From Streptomyces sp. NRRL S-1022 (GTDB lineage Bacteria > Actinomycetota > Actinomycetes > Streptomycetales > Streptomycetaceae), in the NCBI RefSeq assembly GCF_000720135.1, contig NZ_JOIU01000033.1:13038-77037 (forward strand): a stretch of 64,000 nucleotides of DNA, given 5' to 3'. Of this stretch, positions 1 through 7,189 are shown piece by piece. A program made the translations under genes and the position numbers. The first letter of the stretch is position 1, and the number at the start of each line of letters is the position of its first letter. Under the pieces are notes generated by a model. The model ran no database searches, was not told where the DNA came from, and was given only the letters and a program-made list of their open reading frames with translations.

Positions 1-279
1 CTGGCCGCCGGCACCTGGGAGCGGGTCAAGGACCGGCACCTCGCGCCCGCCGAGTTCCGGGTCCGGCCGCTGCTGCCGTGGACTCCCCACGCCCAGGCCC
101 CGGCCGCCCGCACCGACCTCCCCGCCCTGCTGCGCGGCTATCTCAGGCTCGGCGCCTGGGTGTGCGGGGAGCCCGCGCACGACCCCGACTTCGGGGTCGC
201 CGACCTGTACGTGCTGCTGTCGATGCGCCGGGTCGACCCGCGCTACCTGCGGCACTTCCTCTCCCTCCTCCCGGCCTGA
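1..279 (+). CDS. OlsB-like GNAT-fold acyltransferase, C-terminal part (5' end outside window)
   Basis: Reading frame 1 is open from the first base to TGA at 277-279 and gives 92 residues. The stretch GYLRLGAWVCGEPAHDPDFG followed by VADLYVLLSM and RYLRHFL is the C-terminal pattern of the hemolysin-like/OlsB N-acyltransferases, which move a 3-hydroxyacyl chain from ACP to ornithine to make lyso-ornithine lipid. The next gene is a PlsC-type acyltransferase that overlaps this one, which matches the OlsB-OlsA pairing of ornithine lipid synthesis. The N-terminal half lies outside the window, so the active-site region cannot be checked and the substrate remains inferred. Confidence 0.75.
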   Translation: MAAGTWERVKDRHLAPAEFRVRPLLPWTPHAQAPAARTDLPALLRGYLRLGAWVCGEPAHDPDFGVADLYVLLSMRRVDPRYLRHFLSLLPA

Positions 280-1112
280 TGAGCGGCTGGCTGCCCACCG
301 CGCCCTGCACCCCGGACGCCTGTGCGGCGCCGGACCCGCCCGCCGCGGCCGTACCCCGTGCCGTGCTGCGGCTGACCGCGGTCGCGGCTCTGGTGCTGGC
401 CGGTGCCGTGCTGTCCCTGTTCGGCGGGAGGATCCCCGCCGAGTGGGTCCGGCGGTGGTGCCGCTGGATCGTGCGGGCCGTCGGGGTGCGGGTGCGGATC
501 ACCGGCACCGCCGCGCCGGCCGGCGGGCTGCTGCTGGTCGCCAACCACGTCTCCTGGCTGGACATCCCGCTGCTCGCCGCCGTACGCCCGGCCCGGATGC
601 TCGCCAAGACGGAGGTCGGGCGGTGGCCCGTGGCGGGTGCGCTCGCCGCGCGTGGCGGGGCCCTGTTCATCGAACGGGACCGGCTGCGCGCCCTGCCCGG
701 CACGGTCGCCCGGATCACCGGCGCCCTGCGCGCGGGCGCGGCCGTGACCGCCTTCCCCGAGGGCAGCACCTGGTGCGGACGCGCCCACGGCCGGTTCCGC
801 CGGGCCGTCTTCCAGGCCGCGCTCGACGCGGGCGTGCCCGTCCAGCCGGTCAGCCTGCGCTACCGCCGGCAGGACGGCGGGCCCGGCACCGCGGCCGCCT
901 TCGTCGGCGAGGACAGCCTGGTGGCCTCGCTGTGGCGGGTGGCCCGGGCCCGCGGCCTGGTCGCCGAGGTGGAGGTCCGGCCGGTGATCCCGCCGGGCGC
1001 CCACCCCGACCGGCGCTCCCTGGCCCGGGCCGCCCAGCCGGCGGCCGCGGAGCCGGCCTGGACGCACGCGGCCCTGGTCACCGCCGGAGAGCGCGCCGCC
1101 GCGAACGCGTAG
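279..1112 (+). CDS. PlsC-family 1-acyl-glycerol-phosphate-type acyltransferase (OlsA-like)
   Basis: Predicted 277 aa. A hydrophobic segment at about residues 27-48 precedes the acyltransferase domain, which shows the catalytic HX4D box as NHVSWLD and the acceptor-binding box as FPEGS, plus the IERDR block between them. These are the hallmarks of PlsC/LPLAT enzymes acting at the inner membrane face. I chose ATG at 279 because its A is the last base of the upstream TGA (TGATG), giving translational coupling; a longer open frame upstream runs through the preceding gene and is not protein-like. With the OlsB-like partner the likely job is O-acylation of lyso-ornithine lipid; general phosphatidic acid synthesis is the alternative. 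Confidence 0.85.
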   Translation: MSGWLPTAPCTPDACAAPDPPAAAVPRAVLRLTAVAALVLAGAVLSLFGGRIPAEWVRRWCRWIVRAVGVRVRITGTAAPAGGLLLVANHVSWLDIPLLAAVRPARMLAKTEVGRWPVAGALAARGGALFIERDRLRALPGTVARITGALRAGAAVTAFPEGSTWCGRAHGRFRRAVFQAALDAGVPVQPVSLRYRRQDGGPGTAAAFVGEDSLVASLWRVARARGLVAEVEVRPVIPPGAHPDRRSLARAAQPAAAEPAWTHAALVTAGERAAANA

Positions 1113-1210
1113 CGCACGGAACGAAGGTGATGAATGTCTGGAATGAGTAGATCTGGCGCGAGGGGGAAGTCGGAGAGTGCACATCACTACTCCCTGAGGA
1201 GCGTGTGCCC

Positions 1211-1771
1211 ATGTCCACGGGAACGCTTCTGGCGATCATCATTCCGATCGTGGTGGTGATCGCTCTGGCCGCTGTGGCGGTCTCACTGCTGATGCGACGC
1301 CGTCACCTCCGTGAGCGCTTCGGCCCGGAGTACGAACGGACGGTCGAGGGATCCGACAGCCGGCTCGCCGCCGAGCGTGAGCTCAGGGAACGCGAGAGGC
1401 GACACGACTCGCTGGACATCAAACCGCTGCCCCCCGTCTCACGGGACCGCTACACGCGGGAGTGGACCAGTGTCCAGGAGGAGTTCGTCGACCGGCCGGA
1501 GGACGCGGTGCACGACGCGGACCGGCTGGTGACCTCCCTGATGCACGAGCGCGGGTATCCGACCGAGGGGTACGAGCAGCAGATGAAGGACCTCTCGGTG
1601 GAGCACGGCTCCACGCTGGAGCACTACCGGGCCGCCCACGAGGTGGAGTCCCTCTCCACCCGCAAGCAGGCGACGACCGAACAGCTGCGGGGCGCCATGG
1701 TGCACTACCGCGCCCTGTTCGACGAGTTGCTCTCCGACGGCGGCGGCCGGGCGCAGCCCGCCCGGTCCTGA
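1211..1771 (+). CDS. Single-pass membrane protein of unknown function, paralogue of the next gene
   Basis: Predicted 186 aa. Residues about 5-28 form one strongly hydrophobic helix (LLAIIIPIVVVIALAAVAVS), then MRRRHLRERFG marks a cytoplasmic side, so the rest is probably cytosolic and charged. The start at 1211 is preferred over GTG 1205 because GAGGAG (1196-1201) sits about 9 nt upstream of it. The C-terminal half (RYTREWTSVQEEFVDRPEDA, then AVHDADRLVTSLM) matches the C-terminal half of the following gene, so the two are tandem paralogues. No catalytic motif was recognised. A 98-base promoter region lies between this gene and the acyltransferase. Confidence 0.75.
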   Translation: MSTGTLLAIIIPIVVVIALAAVAVSLLMRRRHLRERFGPEYERTVEGSDSRLAAERELRERERRHDSLDIKPLPPVSRDRYTREWTSVQEEFVDRPEDAVHDADRLVTSLMHERGYPTEGYEQQMKDLSVEHGSTLEHYRAAHEVESLSTRKQATTEQLRGAMVHYRALFDELLSDGGGRAQPARS

Positions 1772-1801
1772 CCGCGATCACCACTGCGCACGGAGGAACG
1801 C

Positions 1802-2371
1802 ATGGACAGGCACGAGGACGTGGGCCGCACCACGGGCGAGCTGTCGACCGAGGACCTCGCCCAGCCGACGGCCGCCGGTGCGGACGCCGAGCCGGCGCAA
1901 GCCCCCGAGGGAGCCCCGGTGTACCCCGGTGAGAGCACCGGGACACCGAGCGGCGGAACACCGGACACCGGCACGCAGAGCGAGGGCGACACGGCCGCCG
2001 GCGACGGGGCCGGCACCGACGCCGGCACCGACGCCGACGCCGGCGCTTCCGAGACCGCGGGGGCCCCGGCCGCCACCAGTGCTCGGTCCGCGGAGGACGA
2101 GACTCCGCAACTGTTGACGGACGACGACGAGCGCGCCTTCCGCGACCGCTGGCAGACGATCCAGAACCGGTTCGTGGACGACCCCCGGGAGGCCGTGCAC
2201 GAGGCCGACACCCTGGTGGCGGACGTCATGCAGACCCTGGCCTCCACCTTCGCCCAGCACAAGCAGGACCTGGAGAGCCAGTGGGGCGAGGGCGAGAAGG
2301 TGGACACGGAGGAACTCCGGGGAGCGCTGCGGCGCTACCGTTCCTTCTTCAACCGCCTGCTGAGCACCTGA
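1802..2371 (+). CDS. Acidic soluble protein of unknown function, paralogue of the previous gene
   Basis: Predicted 189 aa, start ATG with GGAGGAACGC directly upstream. The first about 95 residues are low-complexity and rich in Ala, Gly, Thr, Asp and Pro, and look disordered. The C-terminal about 90 residues (FRDRWQTIQNRFVDDPREAV, HEADTLVADVMQTL, EELRGALRRYRSFFNRLL) repeat the pattern of the preceding gene: W-x2-[VI]Q-x2-FVD-xP-x-[ED]AVH-[DE]AD-x-LV, ending in LRGA-x3-YR-x-[LF]F-[DN]-x-LLS. The gap between the two genes is 30 bases, so they are probably one transcript. The pair resembles a membrane-bound and a soluble form of one helical module, but the function is not known to me. Confidence 0.75.
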   Translation: MDRHEDVGRTTGELSTEDLAQPTAAGADAEPAQAPEGAPVYPGESTGTPSGGTPDTGTQSEGDTAAGDGAGTDAGTDADAGASETAGAPAATSARSAEDETPQLLTDDDERAFRDRWQTIQNRFVDDPREAVHEADTLVADVMQTLASTFAQHKQDLESQWGEGEKVDTEELRGALRRYRSFFNRLLST

Positions 2372-2405
2372 GCCCCGCTCCACCGTCCACGGCGCCCCGC
2401 CCGGC

Positions 2406-4736
2406 TCAGGGCATGACCCGCGCGAGGTAGGGCGCCGTGGCGCTGTCCCGGGTCCGCGCCACCCGCGGCGGCGGGCCGGCCGCCACGATCCGGCCGCCCC
2501 GGTCACCGCCGCCCGGACCCAGGTCGATCACCCAGTCGGCGCCCGCCACCACCGTCATGTCGTGCTCGACCACGACGACCGTGTGCCCGGCGTCGACCAG
2601 CCCGTGCAGCCGCTCCATCAGCACCTCCACATCGGCCGGGTGCAGTCCGGTCGTCGGCTCGTCCAGCAGGTACAGCGTGTGGCCGCGGCGCCCGCGCTGG
2701 AGTTCGCTCGCCAGCTTGATCCGCTGCGCCTCCCCGCCGGACAGCTCGGTCGCCGGCTGGCCGAGCCGCAGGTAGCCGAGGCCCACGTCGAGCAGGGTGC
2801 CCAGGCTGCGGGCGGCGCCCGGGGTGTCCGCGAAGAACTCCGCGGCGGCCTCCACGGTCAGGTCGAGCACGTCGGCGATGCTCCGTCCCCGGTACGTCAC
2901 CCGGAGCGTCTCGGGGTTGTAGCGGGCGCCGCCGCAGTCCGGGCAGGGCGCGTACGTGCTCGGCAGGAACAGCAGCTCCACGCTGACGAACCCCTCGCCC
3001 TGGCAGGTCTCGCAGCGCCCGCCCGCCACGTTGAACGAGAACCGCCCGACCCCGTACCCGCGCGCCCGCGCCTCCTCGGTGCCGGCGAACACCTTCCGCA
3101 CGACGTCGAACAGGCCCGTGTAGGTGGCCAGGTTGGAGCGCGGGGTGCGCCCGATGGGCCGCTGGTCCACCCGTACCAGCCGCCCGACCCCCGCCACGTC
3201 CTCCGTCAGCTCGCCGATCAGCGTGGACTTCCCGGAGCCGGAGACACCGGTGACCGCGGTGAACGCGCCGAGCGGGAACGCGGCCGTCACCGCGCGCAGG
3301 TTGTGCCGGGTCACCGGACCCACCGTCAGCCAGCCGCGCGGCTCGCGGACCTCGCGCGCCGGACCGGGGGACTCGTCGAAGAGGAACGCGGCCGTCGCCG
3401 ACTCCTCGACCGAGGCCAGCTCGGCCGGCGGCCCGCTGTACAGCACCCGGCCGCCGTGCTCGCCCGCGCCGGGGCCCACGTCGACCAGCCAGTCGGCGCC
3501 GCGCACCACCTCCAGGTGGTGCTCCACCACGAACACCGAGTTCCCGGCCGCCTTGAGCCGCTCCAGCACGGTCAGCAGCGCCTCGGTGTCCGCCGGGTGC
3601 AGTCCGGCCGACGGCTCGTCCAGCACGTAGACGACACCGAACAGCCCGGAGCGCAACTGGGTCGCGAGCCGCAGCCGTTGCAGCTCGCCCGCGGACAGGG
3701 TGGGGGTGGCCCGGTCCAGGCTGAGGTAACCGAGGCCCAGTTCGACCACCGGCGCGATCCGGGACTTCAGGTCGGCGGTGAGCACCCTGGCCGTCTCGCC
3801 GTCGCCGTCGAGCAGTCCCGCCAGGTCGGTCAGCGGCAGCGCGGCCAGCTCGGCGATGGTCCGGCCGCCGAAGGTCACCGCGAGCGCCTCGGGCCGCAGC
3901 CGGCTGCCCCCGCAGACCGGGCAGGGCGCGCTGGTCAGGAAGCGCTCCGCCTTGGCCCGCAGGGTGGGCGACTTGGTGTCGGCGAAGGTCTTCAGCACGT
4001 ACCGGCGGGCGCTCATGTACGTGCCCTGGTACGGCCGTTGGATGCGGTCCGCGTCCCGGACCGGGTGCACGGTGACGACCGGCTGCTCGTCGGTGAACAG
4101 GATCCACGCGCGCTGCTCGGCGGGCAGCTCGCGCCAGGGCCGGTCCACGTCGTACCCGAGCGTGTCCAGGATGTCCCGCAGGTTCTTGCCCTGCCAGGCA
4201 CCCGGCCAGGCCGCGACGGCGCCCTCGCGGACGGACAGCGAAGGGTCCGGGACCAGCAGTTCCTCGGTGGTCTCGTGCACCCGCCCGAGTCCGTGGCACG
4301 CCGGGCAGGCGCCGGCCGCCGTGTTCGGCGAGAACGCGTCCGAGTCGAGCCGCCCGGCGCCGGGCGGGTAGGTGCCGGCGCGCGAGAACAGCATGCGCAG
4401 CGAGTTGGAGAGATTGGTGACCGTGCCCACCGAGGAGCGCGAGGTGGGGGCCGCGCGTCGCTGCTGCAGCGAGACCGCGGGCGGCAGCCCGGTGATCTCG
4501 CCGACCTTCGGCGCCCCGACCTGGTGGATCAGCCGGCGCGCGTACGGCGCCACCGACTCGAAGTACCGCCGCTGGGCCTCGGCGTAGACCGTGCCGAACG
4601 CCAGCGAGGACTTGCCCGACCCGGACACGCCGGTGAACACGGCCAGGACGTCGCGGGGGATGTCCACGTCCACGTTCCTGAGGTTGTGCTCGCGGGCGCC
4701 GCGGACGCGGACGTACGGATCATGGGGGCTGTGCAT
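2406..4736 (-). CDS. UvrA-like excinuclease ATPase without UvrB-binding domain (UvrA2/DrrC type)
   Basis: Predicted 776 aa. Two ABC ATPase modules are visible, each with Walker A GVSGSGKS (first at residues about 36-43) and a signature: LSAGELQRLRLATQL and LSGGEAQRIKLASEL. Zinc-finger cysteine pairs are present (CPACHGLG, CPVCGGS, CETCQGEG with CPDCGGARYNPETL). Canonical UvrA is about 950 aa; here the insertion after the first Walker A that binds UvrB is missing, as in the class II UvrA2 and drug-resistance DrrC proteins. It therefore probably binds DNA lesions or intercalators without classical UvrABC loading. ATG 4736 is preceded at 7 nt by a -10-like GAGTAT, suggesting a leaderless transcript. 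Confidence 0.9.
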   Translation of the reverse strand: MHSPHDPYVRVRGAREHNLRNVDVDIPRDVLAVFTGVSGSGKSSLAFGTVYAEAQRRYFESVAPYARRLIHQVGAPKVGEITGLPPAVSLQQRRAAPTSRSSVGTVTNLSNSLRMLFSRAGTYPPGAGRLDSDAFSPNTAAGACPACHGLGRVHETTEELLVPDPSLSVREGAVAAWPGAWQGKNLRDILDTLGYDVDRPWRELPAEQRAWILFTDEQPVVTVHPVRDADRIQRPYQGTYMSARRYVLKTFADTKSPTLRAKAERFLTSAPCPVCGGSRLRPEALAVTFGGRTIAELAALPLTDLAGLLDGDGETARVLTADLKSRIAPVVELGLGYLSLDRATPTLSAGELQRLRLATQLRSGLFGVVYVLDEPSAGLHPADTEALLTVLERLKAAGNSVFVVEHHLEVVRGADWLVDVGPGAGEHGGRVLYSGPPAELASVEESATAAFLFDESPGPAREVREPRGWLTVGPVTRHNLRAVTAAFPLGAFTAVTGVSGSGKSTLIGELTEDVAGVGRLVRVDQRPIGRTPRSNLATYTGLFDVVRKVFAGTEEARARGYGVGRFSFNVAGGRCETCQGEGFVSVELLFLPSTYAPCPDCGGARYNPETLRVTYRGRSIADVLDLTVEAAAEFFADTPGAARSLGTLLDVGLGYLRLGQPATELSGGEAQRIKLASELQRGRRGHTLYLLDEPTTGLHPADVEVLMERLHGLVDAGHTVVVVEHDMTVVAGADWVIDLGPGGGDRGGRIVAAGPPPRVARTRDSATAPYLARVMP

Positions 4737-4743
4737 CGGGGGG

Positions 4744-4749
4744 ATACTC
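4744..4749 (-). promoter_or_regulatory. Candidate -10 box of a leaderless transcript for the UvrA-like gene
   Basis: On the minus strand GAGTAT is followed by 7 nt and then the ATG at 4736. There is no ribosome-binding site in between. The same -10 to start spacing recurs at many genes in this window. Confidence 0.45.
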
Positions 4750-4765
4750 TAACCGCCCCCGTGCG

Positions 4766-4963
4766 CTACGCCCGCGGAGGGTTGCCCGGGTCCTGCGGCC
4801 GGGTGCCGAACTCGTCCCGCAGCTTGTCCTGGCCGGTGTCGACCTGGGACCGGTACTTGTCCCCGGTGCGCTGGTCGGCGTAGTCCCCGCCCTTGTCGAT
4901 GCCCTTGTCGGCCATGCCCTCGTGGCCCTTGAGCATGCCCTTGATCTTGTCCATGAAGGACAT
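4766..4963 (-). CDS. MT0933-type small antitoxin-like protein
   Basis: Predicted 65 aa, charged and Gly/Asp/Lys-rich. It opens MSFMDKIKGMLKGHEGMADK and continues with GIDKGGDYADQRTGDKY and VDTGQDKLRDEFG, the layout of the MT0933/Rv0909-like antitoxin family (amphipathic start, then D-x-A/G-G-D-x-xD-x-x-T-x-x-K-Y). The start is fixed by AAGGAGG 6 nt upstream. No toxin gene is adjacent, so it is either a solitary family member or not part of a toxin-antitoxin pair. The stop lies 29 bases before the UvrA-like start on the same strand. Confidence 0.7.
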   Translation of the reverse strand: MSFMDKIKGMLKGHEGMADKGIDKGGDYADQRTGDKYRSQVDTGQDKLRDEFGTRPQDPGNPPRA

Positions 4964-5083
4964 GGCGGCCCTCCTTGTCGCTTTCGGGTTCGCCCTCCCA
5001 GGGTCACCGGCCCGCGCCGGGTCCGCATCTCGAACGGCCCGGCGGCCCGGTGCCCGGCGGTGCGGCGTTCGGCGGTCCTGCGT

Positions 5084-6091
5084 TCAGCGGTCCGGCGCGA
5101 AGAGCGCGGCGAGCCGCCGGTGGGAGTCCAGCAGGGCCGTACGGTCGTAGGTGCTGGTGGTGACGAGCACCTCCTCGGCGCCGGTCTCCTTCAGCACCGC
5201 CTCCAGCTCGTGGGCGACCTGCTCGGCGGTGCCGGCGAGGTGCCCGGCGAGAGCGGACTCGTGGAAGTCCCGCTCCCTCGCGGTCATCGTGCGGGCCTCG
5301 ACCGACTCGGCGGGGGCGAGCGGCGGGAACGTGCCGTGGGTGCGGGAGTACGCCATCGACCAGGCCTCGGGGACCAGCAGCCGGCGCGCCCCGGCCTCGG
5401 TGCCGGCGACCGCGACCGTGCCGGAGATCACCACGTACGGCTCGGACGCCCAGGCGGAGGGGCGGAACAGCGAGCGGTACTCGTCGATGCCGCGCAGCAT
5501 CTTCTCGCGGCCGCGCAGGTCACCGATGACCATGGGCAGGCCCGCGCGCGCCGCGATGCGCGCGCCCTCGCCCATGGCCAGCACGAACGGCGGCACCCTC
5601 AGGCCCTCCGCGGGGCGGGCGTGCACCCCGGCCGGTGAGCCGCCCGTGAACCAGCCCAGCAGTTCCCCGAGCTGCGCGGCGAAGTCCTCGGCATCGTCCT
5701 TGTCCCGGCCGAGCGCCCTGCGGACCCCGTCCGTGAAGCCGACGGAGCGGCCCAGCCCCATGTCGATCCGCCCCGGGAACAGCGCTTCCAGCACCCCGAA
5801 CTGCTCGGCCACCACGAGGGGCTGGTGGTTGGGCAGCATGACCCCGCCGGTGCCGACCCGGATGGTGCGGGTGGCCGCGGCGACCGCGGCGGCCAGCACG
5901 GTCGGTGCCGAGCCGGCCACCCCCGGCACCCCGTGGTGCTCCGACACCCAGAACCGGTGGTAGCCGAGCGCCTCCGCCTCCCGGGCCAGGGCGACGGTGT
6001 CCCGCAGCGCCTCGCCGGGCGGGCGGCCCTCGCGGGTGCGGGAGCGGTCGAGGACGGAGAACCGGGTCCGGCTGATCACTGAGCTGCTCAC
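5084..6091 (-). CDS. LLM-class (luciferase-like) flavin-dependent monooxygenase
   Basis: Predicted 335 aa from GTG 6091. The sequence starts SVISRTRFSVLDRS and then has AREAEALGYHRFWVSEHH, VLAAAVAAATRTIRVGTGGV and MLPNHQPLVVAEQFGVLEAL, PGRIDMGLGRS, the standard TIM-barrel luciferase-like pattern of F420- or FMNH2-using oxidoreductases. The H-x-G-V-P/N-H-x-P segments are typical of the MsnO8/alkanal group. A much longer open frame upstream is not protein-like, so the start is placed where family similarity begins; no clear ribosome-binding site is seen. Substrate is unknown, and no partner flavin reductase is adjacent. Confidence 0.85.
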   Translation of the reverse strand: MSSSVISRTRFSVLDRSRTREGRPPGEALRDTVALAREAEALGYHRFWVSEHHGVPGVAGSAPTVLAAAVAAATRTIRVGTGGVMLPNHQPLVVAEQFGVLEALFPGRIDMGLGRSVGFTDGVRRALGRDKDDAEDFAAQLGELLGWFTGGSPAGVHARPAEGLRVPPFVLAMGEGARIAARAGLPMVIGDLRGREKMLRGIDEYRSLFRPSAWASEPYVVISGTVAVAGTEAGARRLLVPEAWSMAYSRTHGTFPPLAPAESVEARTMTARERDFHESALAGHLAGTAEQVAHELEAVLKETGAEEVLVTTSTYDRTALLDSHRRLAALFAPDR

Positions 6092-6160
6092 GCAGGGTTC
6101 AACGCCCTGGCGGGCACGGGATTCCCGCGGCCACGCCGGGTCGGCGCGCGGCCACGCACG

Positions 6161-6202
6161 GTGCGGCGCGTGCGGCGCGTGCGGCGCGTCAGCGTGCGGC
6201 GC
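6161..6202. repeat. Short direct repeat of GTGCGGCGC
   Basis: Three perfect tandem copies of the 9-mer occupy 6161-6169, 6170-6178 and 6179-6187, and a fourth lies at 6194-6202 after a 6-base spacer. The block ends about 40 bases upstream of the -10 box of the HAD gene. It could be simple slippage or a binding site array; nothing further can be said from sequence. Confidence 0.7.
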
Positions 6203-6243
6203 GTCAGCGGGGGCGCGGAGGCCGCCGGGGCCCGCGGGCTGGC

Positions 6244-6249
6244 TAGGGT
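6244..6249 (+). promoter_or_regulatory. -10 box TAGGGT of a leaderless HAD gene
   Basis: TAGGGT is followed by exactly 7 nt and GTG at 6257. This is the usual geometry of Streptomyces leaderless promoters, where transcription begins at the first base of the start codon. Confidence 0.6.
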
Positions 6250-6256
6250 GGCCGGT

Positions 6257-6748
6257 GTGACAGACAGCAGCAAGCGCCCGCTGGCCGTGTTCGACCTCGA
6301 CAACACGCTGGCCGACACCGCCCACCGCCAGCACTTCCTGACGAGCAGGCCGCGCGACTGGGACGCGTTCTTCGCCGCCGCGCCCCAGGACCCGCCGCTC
6401 GCGGAGGGCGTGGCGCTGGCCGAGGAGAGCGCCGGCACGTGTGAGGTCGTCTACCTCACCGGCCGCCCCGAGCGGTGCCGCCGGGACACGCTGGACTGGC
6501 TCGCTGCCCACGGACTGCCCGAGGGGCCCGTCCACATGCGGAGCGACACCGACCGCAGACCGGCCCGGTTCACCAAGCTGCAGATCCTGCGCCGGCTCGC
6601 CCGGGACCGGGAGGTGCGGGTGCTGGTGGACGACGACGAGCTGGTGTGCGACGACGCCGAGCGCGCCGGGTTCACCGTCGTACGGGCCCGCTGGGCCGCG
6701 AAGTCGGCCGTGCTGGAGGAGGCGCAGGAGCGCGAGGGGCGTACCTGA
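6257..6748 (+). CDS. HAD-superfamily phosphatase-like protein
   Basis: Predicted 163 aa. HAD motif I is FDLDNTLAD near the N-terminus (nucleophile and acid Asp), motif II is YLTGRPE, and the C-terminal acidic motif is VLVDDDELVCDDAERAG. The layout with TGRPE resembles the acid-phosphatase/polynucleotide kinase-type HAD proteins that act on small phosphorylated substrates or nucleic acid ends. GTG 6257 is chosen because it directly follows the TAGGGT -10 box; an in-frame GTG at 6248 overlaps that box and is unlikely. It faces dodecin end to end with an 18-base gap. Confidence 0.8.
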   Translation: MTDSSKRPLAVFDLDNTLADTAHRQHFLTSRPRDWDAFFAAAPQDPPLAEGVALAEESAGTCEVVYLTGRPERCRRDTLDWLAAHGLPEGPVHMRSDTDRRPARFTKLQILRRLARDREVRVLVDDDELVCDDAERAGFTVVRARWAAKSAVLEEAQEREGRT

Positions 6749-6766
6749 GAAGCCGCGTCGGCCGGC

Positions 6767-6982
6767 TCAGTCGCCGTCCTCCAGCCGGAAGCCCACCTTC
6801 AGGCCCACCTGGTAGTGCTCGACCCGGCCGTTCTCGATCTGGCCGCGGACCTGGGTCACCTCGAACCAGTCCAGGTTGCGCAGGGTCTGGTCGGCTCGGG
6901 CGATGCCGTTGCGGATGGCCTGGTCGAGTCCCTCGTGGGAGGTGCCGACGATCTCGGTGACCCGGTAGGTGTGGTTCGACAT
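6767..6982 (-). CDS. Dodecin family flavin-binding protein
   Basis: Predicted 71 aa, the normal dodecin length. The sequence has YRVTEIVGTS, GLDQAIRNGIARADQTLRN, LDWFEVTQVRG with the flavin-stacking Trp, and ends HYQVGLKVGFRLED, the complete beta-alpha-beta-beta fold pattern. Dodecins form hollow dodecamers that store or buffer flavin (FMN or FAD in bacteria). GAGGAGC lies 7 nt upstream of the ATG. It is divergent from the sugar-binding lipoprotein gene, with about 200 bases of shared regulatory region. Confidence 0.92.
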   Translation of the reverse strand: MSNHTYRVTEIVGTSHEGLDQAIRNGIARADQTLRNLDWFEVTQVRGQIENGRVEHYQVGLKVGFRLEDGD

Positions 6983-7072
6983 GCGGGTGCTCCTCTCGTG
7001 TCACGCCGTACTCCACCGTGCCGTATCCGCGCTCCGTCCGCACGGCGTCGCCGCTGTACCGCCGGGTAGCCC

Positions 7073-7101
7073 TTGACCTCCGCATTGGTCCATACCAAAA
7101 T
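7073..7101 (+). promoter_or_regulatory. Promoter with embedded DasR/GntR-like palindromic operator
   Basis: TTGACC (7073-7078) is a good -35 box and CAAAAT (7096-7101) a reasonable -10 box with a 17-base spacer. Between them, at 7085-7098, lies TTGGTCCATACCAA, with perfect 5-base arms TTGGT/ACCAA. This closely resembles the dre sites (core TGGT-N4-ACCA) bound by the GlcNAc-responsive GntR regulator DasR. An occupied site here would block RNA polymerase. The lipoprotein start codon follows about 90 bases downstream, so the transcript has a leader. Confidence 0.6.
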
Positions 7102-7189
7102 CCAGCTCACCCGTACGAGCCCCCGCTCGTCCCCCACGCCGGGCCCCTTCCCTGTCCCCGCACCCCTGCCCGACAGAACAGGACCCCTC

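Noticed and set aside
2562..4883. A 773-codon open frame on the plus strand opposite the UvrA-like gene
   Set aside because: It is antisense to a clear two-ATPase protein, is low-complexity and Arg/Gly/Val-rich, and has no domain; it is a by-product of GC-rich codon use.
6161..6202. GTGCGGCGC repeats considered as part of a longer HAD protein N-terminus
   Set aside because: The frame upstream of GTG 6257 translates to Arg/Val repeats with no family similarity, and a -10 box lies between.
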